DNA of 64,000 nt, taken from contig NZ_JAUSVX010000003.1 in the NCBI RefSeq assembly GCF_030814995.1, positions 525,864 to 589,863 of the forward strand. Reading direction: 5' to 3'. The notes under the pieces are model-generated. The model worked only from the letters and a program-made list of their open reading frames with translations. It did no database searches and was not told where the DNA came from. The DNA is from Labrys wisconsinensis. Lineage in GTDB: Bacteria > Pseudomonadota > Alphaproteobacteria > Rhizobiales > Labraceae. This document shows, in pieces, positions 33,890-43,570 of this stretch; positions within the stretch are counted from its first letter, which is position 1; each line of letters opens with the position of its first letter. A program made the translations under genes and the position numbers.

Positions 33890-36670
33890 TCAGCACGGCA
33901 GGGCCCGCGCCGCAGTCCGCTGCGGCTTGTCGACCAGGCCGATCTCGCTGGCGAGCGCCACCGCGATCCCCCGGCGGCTGACGCCGATCTTGGCGTAGAC
34001 GTTCTTCAGGTGAAACTTGACCGTGGCGTCGGACAGGCCGAGCGCGCGGGCGATCTCCTTGTTGCTGCTGCCGGAGGTCAGCAGCTCCAACACCTGGCGC
34101 TCCCGCAGGCTGAGCAGATGCGTCACGGCGCCCTCCCCCGGCGCACGGAAGGAGACGCCGGCGATGCGGGCGATGAACCGCGCCGTGGCGGGGGCGAAGA
34201 TGCTGAGGCCGAAGCGCCGGACGATGGCGCGGACGGCCTGGGCGAAGGAGCCGCCGGCGTCGAGGAAGGGCTGCAGGATCTCCTGGGGCCGGGCGAGCGC
34301 GACCGCCGTCTGCAGCGCGGCCAGCGCCTCGTCCGGCCGGCCGGCGCTCCAGGCCGCCTCCACCGTCAGCAGGGCGGCGTCGAGCAGGTGCAGGCTGGCG
34401 CCGCTGGCCTCGGCCAGGGCGGCCACGCGGCCGAGCAGCCGGATCGCCCGCTCCGGCTCGCCCATCCGCACCATGAGCCGAGCCCGGTTGAGCAGGGCTT
34501 CGTTGCGCTCGCGCCAGGTCGGCCAGCCCATGCAGGCATCCGGCGCCGGGCCGTCGACATCGCTGCAGCCCGGCATCTGGTCGAGCAGGCGCAGGGCCGA
34601 TTCCAGCATGCCGGCCTGGGTGAGGATCTCGATGCGCAGCAGCAGCGCGGCGGTGGTGAGGCGCGGCAGGTGACGCTCGATCGCCACCTCGTCGACCCGG
34701 TCGACTGCGACGAAGGCGGCGTCCGGCCCCTCGAGGCGCAGGGCGGCCCGGGCCTTGGTGCCATAGCCGCGGATGAAGAGATCGACCCAGCCCTCGCCTG
34801 CCGCCATGTGCGGCATGGCGTCGGTGAGGTAGCGGTTGGCCTCGGCGACCTCGCCTCGGAGATAGAGGGCCTCGCCCAGCGGCATGTGCACGATGGCCAG
34901 GAGATTGGCGTCGCTCCACTGGGTGGCGTGGATCAGCGCCTCGGCCTCCTTCAGCGCCAGGATGGCCGAGGACAGGCCGCCGGAGAGGATGCCGACCAGG
35001 CCCTGATGCACCAGCATGAAGATCTGGCCGTAGGCGGTGCGCTCCTCGCGATAGCAGGCGAGCGCCTTGATGCAGGCGATGCGGGCGGCCGCCAGATCGC
35101 CGCGGCGGGTATAGGCGATGCACAGATGATTGTAGATCCAGCCGCACTGCCAGGTGTCGGCCGGCCCGAACGCGGCAACGCGGCGCTCGAGCGCCATGAT
35201 GTGGTCGCCGTCCAGGTTGACGTCCTCGTAGACGTTGATCAGCCCCTCGATATGGAACAGGTCCTGCTCCGGGAAGGGCTCGGCCTGGTCGCCGCCGCGC
35301 CGCGCCATCCGCTTGAGGTCCTCGACCGCCTCGCGCGCCGCGGGGACCTGCCCCTGCTTGGACAGGACCAGCGCATGGCAGAGCTTCAGGGTCGCCGACC
35401 GGTGCACCACCTCGGGCGGCAGATTGGCGAGGATGGCGTTGAGCACCGTGTAGCCTGCCCGGATGAACAGCTTGACCCCGCCGGCCCGGCGGATGGCATC
35501 GGCGGCCGTGACGAAATCGCCGGCTCGCGCGGCATGGCGCACGGCCTTCTCCAGAAAGCCCCGTTCGGCGAACCATTTCGCCGCCATGGCGTGCAGCGCC
35601 GAGATCCGCTCGGAGGACCGATAGGCGAGATCGCTGGCGAGCGCCGCCCGCAGCACCGGATGCAGGCGCAGCCAGCCCGGGTTGCGCGGCACCGGATCGA
35701 TCACCGGGTGCAGGCTCTCGATGTCGCGCGGCGCGCGATGGGCGACCTCGAAGCCGGCGAGGTGCGAGGCGAGATCGAGCGGAAACTCGTCGAGGATGGA
35801 GCAGGCCGCGATCGCCTCGCGCAGGTCCGGCGGGATGGCCGGCAGCAATTCGTCGTGGACGAAATCGGCATAGATCGCGTGGGTGCCGGCGAGCAAAGCC
35901 TGGCGCTCGTCCGGGCCCGGGCCGGCCGCCAGCAGCGGCGCGGCGAGACGGACCAGGGCGGGCCAGCCCTGCGTCACCGCGCAGAACCCCTCCAGCTCCT
36001 CGCGCGACAGGAGCCGGCCGAGGAGGCGCTGCGTCTCGCCGCGCGAGAAGGCCAGGTGCTCGGCCTGGATCTCGGCCAGCAGCCCGCGCAGGCGAAAGCG
36101 CGACAGGGCGATGCCGGGCCGACCCGAGGCGCTGATCACCAGCCGGACCTGCGCCGGCAGCACGCGCAGGAACTCGTCGAACAGGGCCGGGAAGGCCGAG
36201 CCCTTCGCCGCACAGAAATCGTCGAGGAACAGGACGAAGCGGTCCGGCTCCGCGGCCAGCGCCTCGACCAGTCCGCGCAGATCGACCGGATCGGCGCGGC
36301 CGTCGAAGGCGCCGGCGCGCCGGAGCGCCGCGACCATGCCGCGCAGGGCGAGGTGCGGGTCCTCGTCGCGGCCGGTCAGCGTCATCCACGCCGGGCGCTG
36401 GCCCGGCTCGGCAAAGCACCGGAAGGCGGCGGCCATCAGCCCGGTCTTGCCGAACCCGGCCGGCGCGTTGATCAGCACGACCTGGCCGGCGATGCCCTGG
36501 CGCAGCCGCTCCATGAGATAGGGGCGGTCGATGCTGTCGAGCAGGCTGCGCGGTGGCTGGAGCCGCGGCTCCAGCGTGGCGTCCGGCGTGATGACGATGC
36601 CGGCGCGCGCCGGCGTGCCCGTGGTCAGCTGCATGCTCCGACGCGCTCCCGATCCCAGCGGCGTGAGCAT
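33890..36670 (-). CDS. MalT-like LuxR family ATP-dependent regulator
   Basis: This is a large signal-transducing activator of about 926 residues. The N-terminal STAND ATPase domain has Walker A INAPAGFGKTG near 68-78 and a Walker B-like FVLFLDDFCA. A long helical TPR-like sensor region follows, and the C-terminus is a LuxR winged HTH (LSLRERQVLELLTSGSSNKE to SDATVKFHLKNVYAKIG). ATG 36670 is used; ATG 36634 is equally possible. It starts 64 bp after the last DUF917 gene on the same strand, so it may be co-transcribed with, and regulate, the importer/hydantoinase operon. Inducer unknown. Confidence 0.87.
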   Translation of the reverse strand: MLTPLGSGARRSMQLTTGTPARAGIVITPDATLEPRLQPPRSLLDSIDRPYLMERLRQGIAGQVVLINAPAGFGKTGLMAAAFRCFAEPGQRPAWMTLTGRDEDPHLALRGMVAALRRAGAFDGRADPVDLRGLVEALAAEPDRFVLFLDDFCAAKGSAFPALFDEFLRVLPAQVRLVISASGRPGIALSRFRLRGLLAEIQAEHLAFSRGETQRLLGRLLSREELEGFCAVTQGWPALVRLAAPLLAAGPGPDERQALLAGTHAIYADFVHDELLPAIPPDLREAIAACSILDEFPLDLASHLAGFEVAHRAPRDIESLHPVIDPVPRNPGWLRLHPVLRAALASDLAYRSSERISALHAMAAKWFAERGFLEKAVRHAARAGDFVTAADAIRRAGGVKLFIRAGYTVLNAILANLPPEVVHRSATLKLCHALVLSKQGQVPAAREAVEDLKRMARRGGDQAEPFPEQDLFHIEGLINVYEDVNLDGDHIMALERRVAAFGPADTWQCGWIYNHLCIAYTRRGDLAAARIACIKALACYREERTAYGQIFMLVHQGLVGILSGGLSSAILALKEAEALIHATQWSDANLLAIVHMPLGEALYLRGEVAEANRYLTDAMPHMAAGEGWVDLFIRGYGTKARAALRLEGPDAAFVAVDRVDEVAIERHLPRLTTAALLLRIEILTQAGMLESALRLLDQMPGCSDVDGPAPDACMGWPTWRERNEALLNRARLMVRMGEPERAIRLLGRVAALAEASGASLHLLDAALLTVEAAWSAGRPDEALAALQTAVALARPQEILQPFLDAGGSFAQAVRAIVRRFGLSIFAPATARFIARIAGVSFRAPGEGAVTHLLSLRERQVLELLTSGSSNKEIARALGLSDATVKFHLKNVYAKIGVSRRGIAVALASEIGLVDKPQRTAARALPC

Positions 36671-36734
36671 AGCACGATCGGTGCCAACTCCCGGCGCGGC
36701 CCGTGCGCCGGGAGTTCCGGCCGAAAAGACCGGC

Positions 36735-37820
36735 TCAGTCGAAGCCGCGATAGGCATGCGGCAGGCCGAAAGCTGCAGGCCCGAACACGGCGAGAGCTTC
36801 CGGCGTGCGCATGATCGGCGGCACCTGCACGGCGAGCACGTTGACGCGCTGCCCATAGCGCAGGCGCTCCGTGGTGATCGGCTCGGCAGTATCCGCCTCC
36901 AGGATGCAGATGAGGTCGGGGACGATCGCCAGCACCTGCTCGCCCTGCAGCGCCACCAGGTTCTCGTTCTGGATGCGGATGGCGATCGGCGGCCGCCCCG
37001 GGGCGAAGGGCTCGATCCGCACGGTGCCGACCGCCCAGCCGTTCTGGGTCGAGCGCTGGATGTCGGCGACCTTGCCCGAGCCGATCAGCCGGGCTTTCTG
37101 GTAGTGGGTGCCGGAGAAGAAGCCGATCAGCGCTTCTATCGGGTCGCGGCGCAGGCGGCGCGCCTCACGCAGCACGCGGCCGATGCCGATGGCCAGCGAC
37201 ATGGTGCCCGGCACCGAGACGCGGCGCGCCGTGGCGCCGTCCATGCCGTATTCGACCAGGGAGGACTGGCCGCCCATGCGGATGGTGATGCCGCGGGCCA
37301 GCCATTCGGCGAAGGCGGCCGAGCGGGTCTCCAGCATCACCGTATTGCCGTGCTCGTCGGCGATCGCCACCGGGCTCGCCGGCACGCCATAGACGTTGAA
37401 GGTCTCCATCTCCAGCTGCGGGAAGGCGCGGCCCATGCCGTCGGCGTCGATGACGGGCAGGCGCCGGGCCGCGGCGGCGACCAGCGGGATCATCGAGTTG
37501 ACGCCGCCGGCCTCCATCGGGATGATGGCGTCGACACGCTTGCCAGTATGCGCCTCCCAGGACCGCATGGCGAGCTCGGGCTCCTCGCCCGAGGGCACCT
37601 TCTCGATCAGGATGGTCGGGGCGCCCATGTTGCCGCAGGAGACGACCTGGAACGCGTCGGGCACCTCGTCCAGCGCCAGCAGCGGCACCGATCCGTGCCG
37701 CTCGATCGCGCCGCGGGCCATCAGCTTGCCGATATAGGGGTCGCCGCCGCCGCCGGTGCCGAGCAGGGCGGCGCCGGTGGCGAGGTCGTCGAGGTCGGCG
37801 ACCGTGATCTCGCGAGTCAT
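36735..37820 (-). CDS. DUF917 family protein, copy 2
   Basis: This 361-residue protein belongs to DUF917, often encoded beside hydantoinase/oxoprolinase-type genes. It carries the N-terminal LLGTGGGGDPYIGKLMA near 18-34 and the central VIDADGMGRAFPQLEMETFN near 122-141. It is paralogous to the neighbouring 37831-38931 protein, with the same motifs in the same order but much sequence change. The two may form a heteromer or handle two related substrates. No reaction is established for the family; I infer a role in the same catabolic step series as HyuA. Confidence 0.88.
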   Translation of the reverse strand: MTREITVADLDDLATGAALLGTGGGGDPYIGKLMARGAIERHGSVPLLALDEVPDAFQVVSCGNMGAPTILIEKVPSGEEPELAMRSWEAHTGKRVDAIIPMEAGGVNSMIPLVAAAARRLPVIDADGMGRAFPQLEMETFNVYGVPASPVAIADEHGNTVMLETRSAAFAEWLARGITIRMGGQSSLVEYGMDGATARRVSVPGTMSLAIGIGRVLREARRLRRDPIEALIGFFSGTHYQKARLIGSGKVADIQRSTQNGWAVGTVRIEPFAPGRPPIAIRIQNENLVALQGEQVLAIVPDLICILEADTAEPITTERLRYGQRVNVLAVQVPPIMRTPEALAVFGPAAFGLPHAYRGFD

Positions 37821-37830
37821 GATCCGCTCC

Positions 37831-38931
37831 TCAGACGATGCTCTCGATCGGGGTGAACGGCTCCGTGAGACCGAAGCCCTTCGGTCCGAACACGTCGAGC
37901 GCCTCGGGCGAGCGCATGATCGCCGGCACCGCCACCGACAGCACCGTGACGCGCTGGCCGAAGCGCAGCTGCTCCGTGGTGATCGGCTCGGCGGTCTCGC
38001 TGTCCATGATGCAGATCAGGTCCGGCACGATGGCCCGGACCTGGCCGTCGAGGCGGGCGATGAGGTTCTCGTTCTGGATCTCGATCTCCATCAGCCCGTC
38101 CCAGCCCTCCAGCCCCTCGATGCGGGCACGACCGACGGAAAAGCCGGCGCGCGTCTCGCGCCGCATGTCGACGATCTTGCCCTTGAAGATGATGCGCCCG
38201 TAGGAATAGGGCGTGTCGGGCAGGAGCCGGAGCAGGGCGTCGAACGGGTTCTCGTGCCGGTCCTTGGCCTCTCGCAGGCAGCGACCGATGCGCATGGCCA
38301 GCGTCAGCGTGTTGCGGATCGAGGTGCGCTTCATATCGGCGCCGGACATGCCGTATTCGGCGATATAGGCGCAGCCGCCCATGCGGATGGCGGCGCCGCG
38401 CGCCAGCCATTCCATCATCTTGTTGTCGCGGCCGTGGATCAGGGCGCTGTCGCCGTACTCGTTGGTGACGCAGAGCGGGCTGCCGGAGATGCCGTAGACC
38501 CCGAAGGTCTCCATCTGCAGCTCCGGGAAGGCCCGGCCCATGCCGTCGGCGTCGACGATCGGCAGGCCGAGCCGGGCGCCGACCACCAGCGGGATGGTGG
38601 AGTTGATGCCGCCGATCTCGATCGGCATGGTGGCGAAGGCGCGGCGGCCGAAATGGGCCTCCAACGCCCTCAGCGAAGCGATCGCCTCCTCCCCGCTCGG
38701 GATCTTCTCCACCAGCACGGTCGGCGCGCCCATCATGGCGGTGGGGATGACCAGGGCGTCGTCGGGCACGTCGAGCGGGTCGATCACCTCCACCGTCAGG
38801 CCGTCGTCGAGGCATTGCTGCACCATCAGGCGCCCGACATAGGGGTCGCCGCCGCCGCCGGTGCCGAGGAAGGCGGCGCCGCGGGCGAGGTCGAGGAGAT
38901 CGGCGCCGTCGAGCTTCATCGTCGTCCTCAT
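37831..38931 (-). CDS. DUF917 family protein, copy 1
   Basis: This 366-residue DUF917 protein has AAFLGTGGGGDPYVGRLMVQ near 19-38 and IVDADGMGRAFPELQMETFG near 125-144, the same landmarks as its paralogue 10 nt downstream. Its start codon overlaps the stop of the HyuA-like gene by 4 nt (ATGA), which ties the two in translation. In known genomes DUF917 and HyuA-type proteins can even be fused, so they probably act together, perhaps as ring-opening or carboxylation partners. Specific function unknown. Confidence 0.88.
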   Translation of the reverse strand: MRTTMKLDGADLLDLARGAAFLGTGGGGDPYVGRLMVQQCLDDGLTVEVIDPLDVPDDALVIPTAMMGAPTVLVEKIPSGEEAIASLRALEAHFGRRAFATMPIEIGGINSTIPLVVGARLGLPIVDADGMGRAFPELQMETFGVYGISGSPLCVTNEYGDSALIHGRDNKMMEWLARGAAIRMGGCAYIAEYGMSGADMKRTSIRNTLTLAMRIGRCLREAKDRHENPFDALLRLLPDTPYSYGRIIFKGKIVDMRRETRAGFSVGRARIEGLEGWDGLMEIEIQNENLIARLDGQVRAIVPDLICIMDSETAEPITTEQLRFGQRVTVLSVAVPAIMRSPEALDVFGPKGFGLTEPFTPIESIV

Positions 38932-40469
38932 GCGATCACCAGGTCGCCGACCGCCTTGATGCGGATGCGGGTGGCGCTGCCGGGCAGATAGGCGAGCGGC
39001 ACCTCCTCGATATCGACGATCTTGATGCTCCCGGCCGCCGCACCGGCCTCCGCGGCCCGGTCGGAGGCCTCCTGCTTGGCCGCGCCCAGCACCGCGTCGC
39101 GGCTGGTGCCTTCGAGGGAATAGATGCGGTCGACCTCGCCGCCGACCTGGGCGATGGCCGCGCCGATGGCGTTGGCGACCGCGGCATTCTCGGGCCGGAT
39201 CACCTCGGAGGCGGAGGGCAGGTCGCGCGAGACCAGGATGGCGCCGCCGCCGACCAGGATCACCGGCAGGGGCTCGGCGCTGGTCTTCATGCGGTCCACC
39301 ACCTCGTCGACCATGCGGTGGATGGTGTCGAGGGCGTTGTCGATGGTCGAGCGCGGCACGTGGCGCACCAGCTCGGGATCGCCGATCTGCTCCAGCCCCG
39401 CGGCGACGACGATGTCGGTCGTCGTCAGGGTGTCGCCGCCGAACACCAGGGCCCGGCTGGTGATCTCGTAGCCGACGGAATCCGGGCCGATACGCCGGCC
39501 GTCGTCGCGCACGATGCTGCCGCCGCCGAGGCCGAGCGCGACCACGTCGGGCATGCGGAAATTGGTGCGCACCCCGCCGATGTCGACGGAGACGGCGGAT
39601 TCTCGCGGGAAGCCGTGCATCAGCATGCCGACATCCGAGGTGGTGCCGCCGATATCGACCACCATCGCCTCCTTGCGGGCGGCGAGCATGGCGGCGCCGC
39701 GCATCGAGTTGGTCGGGCCGGAGGCGAAGGTGAGGACGGGGTAGCGCTCGACGAAGTCGGGGGTCATCAGCGTGCCGTCGTTCTGGCTGATGAAGAACGG
39801 CGCGGCGATGCGCATCTCCTTCAAGGCGATGCGGAAGGAGCTCACCACCTTGGCGGCGAGGTCCGCCAGGCAGGCATTCATGATCGTGGCGTTCTCCCGC
39901 TCGAGGAAGCCGACGCGGCCGACCTCGTGGCTGAGCGAGATCCTGAGGCCGGGGACCTCGGCGAGAAGGATCTCGGCGGCACGCTTCTCCATCACCGAGG
40001 TCACCGGCGAGAACACCGAGGTGACCGCCGCAGCCTTCAGGCCGCGGGCGCGGATCTCGCCGGCGATGCGGCGGATCTCGGCTTCGTCGAGCGGCGCGAT
40101 CTCGCGGCCGTCGAACTCGTTGCCGCCGCGCACCATGAAGACGTGCCGGCCGAGGGTGTCGGCGAGGTCGGCGGGCCAGTCGGTCAGCGGCGGCAGCGCC
40201 TTGGTCGCGGGCAGGCCGAGGCGGATCGCCGCCACCTCCAGGAGCCGCCGCCGCTCGACCACCGCGTTGGTGAAATGGGTGGTGCCGATCATCACCGCCT
40301 CGATGTCGGCCGGCCCGACGCCGGTGCCCTCCAGCACCTGGCGCAGCACCGCCGTGATGCCGGAGGAGACGTCCGGCGTGGTCGGGGTCTTGCAGGCGGA
40401 CTTAACGAGGAGGCCGTCCATCAGGGCGGCATCCGTGTTGGTGCCGCCGACGTCGATGCCGATGCGCAT
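38928..40469 (-). CDS. Hydantoinase/oxoprolinase family protein (HyuA-like)
   Basis: This 513-residue protein is the ATP-dependent ring-opening type of hydantoinase/5-oxoprolinase. It opens MRIGIDVGGTNTDAALMDG, the phosphate-binding motif of the actin-like ATPase fold. VMIGTTHFTNAVVERR near 60-75 and VVDIGGTTSDVGMLMHGFPR near 268-287 are further hallmarks. It is shorter than full HyuA (about 700 residues), as are other DUF917-linked members. It lies between a Pot-type importer and two DUF917 genes, so it likely acts on the imported cyclic amide. Confidence 0.9.
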   Translation of the reverse strand: MRIGIDVGGTNTDAALMDGLLVKSACKTPTTPDVSSGITAVLRQVLEGTGVGPADIEAVMIGTTHFTNAVVERRRLLEVAAIRLGLPATKALPPLTDWPADLADTLGRHVFMVRGGNEFDGREIAPLDEAEIRRIAGEIRARGLKAAAVTSVFSPVTSVMEKRAAEILLAEVPGLRISLSHEVGRVGFLERENATIMNACLADLAAKVVSSFRIALKEMRIAAPFFISQNDGTLMTPDFVERYPVLTFASGPTNSMRGAAMLAARKEAMVVDIGGTTSDVGMLMHGFPRESAVSVDIGGVRTNFRMPDVVALGLGGGSIVRDDGRRIGPDSVGYEITSRALVFGGDTLTTTDIVVAAGLEQIGDPELVRHVPRSTIDNALDTIHRMVDEVVDRMKTSAEPLPVILVGGGAILVSRDLPSASEVIRPENAAVANAIGAAIAQVGGEVDRIYSLEGTSRDAVLGAAKQEASDRAAEAGAAAGSIKIVDIEEVPLAYLPGSATRIRIKAVGDLVIA

Positions 40470-40498
40470 GGGTCGATCTCTGGAGAAGGGAAGCGGGG

Positions 40499-41572
40499 TC
40501 AGGCGTGCAGCGTCTTGCCGCGATCGGGATCCCAGCCGACCGTGACCATGCCGCCGACGGGAAAGCGGGCGAGGCGCGACTGGTTCTGGCGCTCGGCCAC
40601 CAGCGTCTGGCCGCCGACGTCGAGGCGGTAGCGCACGATCGCTCCCTGATAGGTCTCGCCGAGCACGGTGGCGGGCAGGCGGATCGGCACGTCGGCCGCC
40701 TCGCCGGGGCCGAACAGCAGGACGTTCTCCGGCCGCACCACCAGCTTCGCCGCCGCGCCGTCGGGAAGGTCGCGGCCGCCGGCGCTGGGCAGCTCGGTGC
40801 CGGCGAGGTCGACCACCACCCCCTCCCCGGTCCGGCGCTTCAGCGTGACGTCGAACACGTTGGAATGGCCGATGAAGGTGGTGACGAACAGGTCCTGCGG
40901 GCTTTCGTAGATCTCCTGCGGCGTGCCGACCTGCACCACGACGGAGCGGTTCATCACGCCGATGCGGTCGGACATGGTCAGCGCCTCGTCCTGGTCGTGC
41001 GTGACATAGACCGTGGTGATGCCGAGCGAGCGCTGCAGGTCCTTGATCCAGTATTTCATGTCCTCGCGCAGGCTCTTGTCGAGCGCCGAGAGCGGCTCGT
41101 CGAGCAGCAGGATGCGGGGCTCGGTCACCAGCACCCGGGCCAGCGCCACGCGCTGCTGCTCGCCGCCGGAGAGCTGGCGCTGGAAGCGCTCGTCATAGCC
41201 GGTGAGCCCGACCTGGCGCAGCGCGTCGGCGACCTTGCGGCGGATGGTCTCGCGCGGCTGCTTGCGCAGCATCAGCCCGAAGGCGATGTTCTCGGCCACG
41301 CTCATATGCGGGAAGATGGCGTAGTTCTGGAAGACGATGCCGATGCCGCGCTTTTCCGGCGGCAGCGCGGTGATGTCCTCGCCGCCGACCAGGATCTGCC
41401 CGCCGCTCGGCCGGACGAAGCCGGCGATCATCCGCAGCGTCGTCGTCTTGCCGCAGCCGGAGGGGCCGAGCAGGGAGAAGAACTCGCCCTGGCGGATGTG
41501 GAGGTCGACCGCGTTGACCGCGACCGAGCCGCCATAGGCCTTGGTGAGACGCTTGAGCTGGACGTCGGACAT
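40499..41572 (-). CDS. ABC transporter ATP-binding protein, PotA type
   Basis: This 357-residue ATPase drives the importer encoded by the next upstream genes. Walker A GPSGCGKTT is near 35-43, the Q-loop in VFQNYAIFPHMS, the signature LSGGEQQRVALARV near 134-147, Walker B ILLLDEP near 153-159 and the switch His in VTHDQDEALT. A C-terminal TOBE domain (about 280-357) follows. This layout is shared by spermidine/putrescine, ferric and thiamine importers, so the name gives the class and not the substrate. Confidence 0.92.
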   Translation of the reverse strand: MSDVQLKRLTKAYGGSVAVNAVDLHIRQGEFFSLLGPSGCGKTTTLRMIAGFVRPSGGQILVGGEDITALPPEKRGIGIVFQNYAIFPHMSVAENIAFGLMLRKQPRETIRRKVADALRQVGLTGYDERFQRQLSGGEQQRVALARVLVTEPRILLLDEPLSALDKSLREDMKYWIKDLQRSLGITTVYVTHDQDEALTMSDRIGVMNRSVVVQVGTPQEIYESPQDLFVTTFIGHSNVFDVTLKRRTGEGVVVDLAGTELPSAGGRDLPDGAAAKLVVRPENVLLFGPGEAADVPIRLPATVLGETYQGAIVRYRLDVGGQTLVAERQNQSRLARFPVGGMVTVGWDPDRGKTLHA

Positions 41573-41608
41573 GGGCCCCGCCTTCCTGAAGTTCGATCGA
41601 TGACAGGT

Positions 41609-42721
41609 TCAGCCGGCGAAGATGCCGTTGACCTTCTCGACGATGTCGTCCTCGTTGGCGAGGTAGGCGTTCCAGTCGGGGATCCAGAAGTCCTTGATCG
41701 CGTCGGCGGAGTTCTTGACGCCGGCCCTGACCAGGTTGGGCGGCAGCTCCATGTTGCTGATGGTCGGGCGGATGTAGAACTCCTTGCCCATCGGCGTGAG
41801 GAAGTCCGCGGTCAGCGCCCGGTCGAGCAGGGCGAAGGCGAGCTTCTTCTGCACGGGGTCGGCATAGCGGCTGACCGTGTAGGTCTGGGTCAGCACCGGC
41901 TGCTTCTCCGTCCAGTACCAGAAGGCGAAGGGGGCGCCCTTGTCGCGCGCCTGCATCGGCTCGGCGTCGTCGAGCACGGCGACGATCACCTCGCCGCGCT
42001 CCATCAGCGACTGCATGTTGCCGGTGAAGTCGGAGATCTTGGCCGGCATCAGCTCCTTCATCGCCTGGTAGCCGGCTTCCAGGTCATACTGGTCCTTGCC
42101 GAACAGGCTGCAGGCCACCAGGAAGAAGTCCATCTGCAGCGTGTTGGAGGTGATGTAGGTGCCGCGCTTGCCGGCAAATTCGGGCTTCCACAGGTCCTTG
42201 AAGGCGGCCGGCGGCGTCTTCACCAGGTCCGTGCGGTAGGCATAGCCGTACTGGCCGAAGGCCCAGGTGACGCCGACGCCGTTGGCGGTGGCGAAGGGCC
42301 ACAGATGCTTGCCGTTGGGGACGTTGGGCAGGACCTCGTCGATCTTCAGGAAGAAGTCGCCCGCCTTGGCCGTCTTGAACATCTCCGGCAGGTTCCAGTT
42401 GGTGATGTCGAGCGGCGGCTTCTCGGCGCCGCCGGCCACGAATTTCGGGAACCAGGGCCAGGAGGAATCGTAGGAGATCTTGCAGTTGAAGTCCTTCTGG
42501 AACTGGGTGAGCAGGTATTTGGAGACGAGATCGCCCCAGGGCCCGCCCCACTCGCCGACGCGCAGCGTCGCCCCGCCGGCGTCGAACACGCCGCCGTCAT
42601 AGGCCACGTCGGCCGACCAGGCATGGTTGATGTTGAACAGCGGCAGCGCCGCCGCCGCGGCGCCGGTCTGCAGGAGCTTGCGGCGCGTCAGGCCGGTGCG
42701 GGGGGATCGGCTGTCCTTCAT
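41609..42721 (-). CDS. Pot-type periplasmic solute-binding protein
   Basis: This 370-residue binding protein carries a Tat-type signal peptide, with the twin-arginine stretch TRRKLLQTGAAAAALPLF near 11-28, so it is exported folded. The mature part resembles spermidine/putrescine-family binding proteins (FKDLWKPEFAGKRGTYITSN, PVQKKLAFALLDRAL). I chose ATG 42721 because AAGGAGAG lies upstream. Polyamine-binding residues cannot be checked by eye, and the catabolic neighbours argue for another ligand, perhaps an anionic or cyclic amino-acid derivative. Confidence 0.9.
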   Translation of the reverse strand: MKDSRSPRTGLTRRKLLQTGAAAAALPLFNINHAWSADVAYDGGVFDAGGATLRVGEWGGPWGDLVSKYLLTQFQKDFNCKISYDSSWPWFPKFVAGGAEKPPLDITNWNLPEMFKTAKAGDFFLKIDEVLPNVPNGKHLWPFATANGVGVTWAFGQYGYAYRTDLVKTPPAAFKDLWKPEFAGKRGTYITSNTLQMDFFLVACSLFGKDQYDLEAGYQAMKELMPAKISDFTGNMQSLMERGEVIVAVLDDAEPMQARDKGAPFAFWYWTEKQPVLTQTYTVSRYADPVQKKLAFALLDRALTADFLTPMGKEFYIRPTISNMELPPNLVRAGVKNSADAIKDFWIPDWNAYLANEDDIVEKVNGIFAG

Positions 42722-42766
42722 GGCACTCTCTCCTTCAATCCGGGTTGATGCGGGCATGCGCTGGGG

Positions 42767-43570
42767 TCAGGCGCCGAACATGCGCCTGAGGTTGACGAGA
42801 CGGGACGTGATCACGGTGGAGACCACGACCAGGGCGATGGCGAAGATGCCGGCGGCGGCGGCGATGGGCTGGAAGGCGTAGCGCAGCGAGATGTACATCG
42901 CCATCGGCAGGGTCTGCATGTTCGGCGTCGACAGGAACAGCGCCACCTCGAACTGGCCGAACGAGACGATGAAGGCGAAGATCGCCCCGGCCGAGATGCC
43001 GGAGGAGACGATGCGCAGGGTGATCTTGCGGAAGGCGGTGAAGGGCGAGGCGCCGAGGCTGCGGGCCGCCTCCTCCAGGCTGAGGTCGAAGCCGACCAGC
43101 GAGGCCGTCACCGTGGCGACGACGAAGGGCATGGTGACCAGGACATGGCCGATCAGCATGCCGGCCACGGTGCGCGACAGGCCGATGCCCGAGGTGACGT
43201 AGAACACGTAGAGCGCCAGGCCCAGCACCACGCCGGGCAGGACGATCGGCAGCATGAAGAAGCCGCGCAGCGCCGCCACGGCCGGGCTTTCCGAGCGGGT
43301 GAGGAACAGCGCCGCCGCCGTGCCGAGCACGGTGGAGATCACGGTGGCGCCCAGCGCGAGGCCGAAGCTGAAGAGATAGGCGTGGAGGAAGGTCGGGTCG
43401 GTGAGGAAGGCCTGGATCCAGCGCAGGGACAGGCCCTGCGGCGGGAAGGTCAGATAATCCCCGGCATTGAGCCCGGCGAGGATGACGATCGCCACCGGCA
43501 GCAGCAGCACCACCAGCGCCAGCACCGCGACGACCTTGAACACCAGCGGGACGGCCGGCTCCTCGCGCAT
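42767..43570 (-). CDS. Pot-type ABC permease (PotC-like)
   Basis: This 267-residue inner-membrane subunit has about six helices and the EAA loop LEEAARSLGASPFTAFRKIT. It begins at ATG 43570, sharing one base with the stop codon of the partner permease (TGATG). It pairs with that permease to form the channel, and the binding-protein gene follows 45 nt downstream. Confidence 0.92.
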   Translation of the reverse strand: MREEPAVPLVFKVVAVLALVVLLLPVAIVILAGLNAGDYLTFPPQGLSLRWIQAFLTDPTFLHAYLFSFGLALGATVISTVLGTAAALFLTRSESPAVAALRGFFMLPIVLPGVVLGLALYVFYVTSGIGLSRTVAGMLIGHVLVTMPFVVATVTASLVGFDLSLEEAARSLGASPFTAFRKITLRIVSSGISAGAIFAFIVSFGQFEVALFLSTPNMQTLPMAMYISLRYAFQPIAAAAGIFAIALVVVSTVITSRLVNLRRMFGA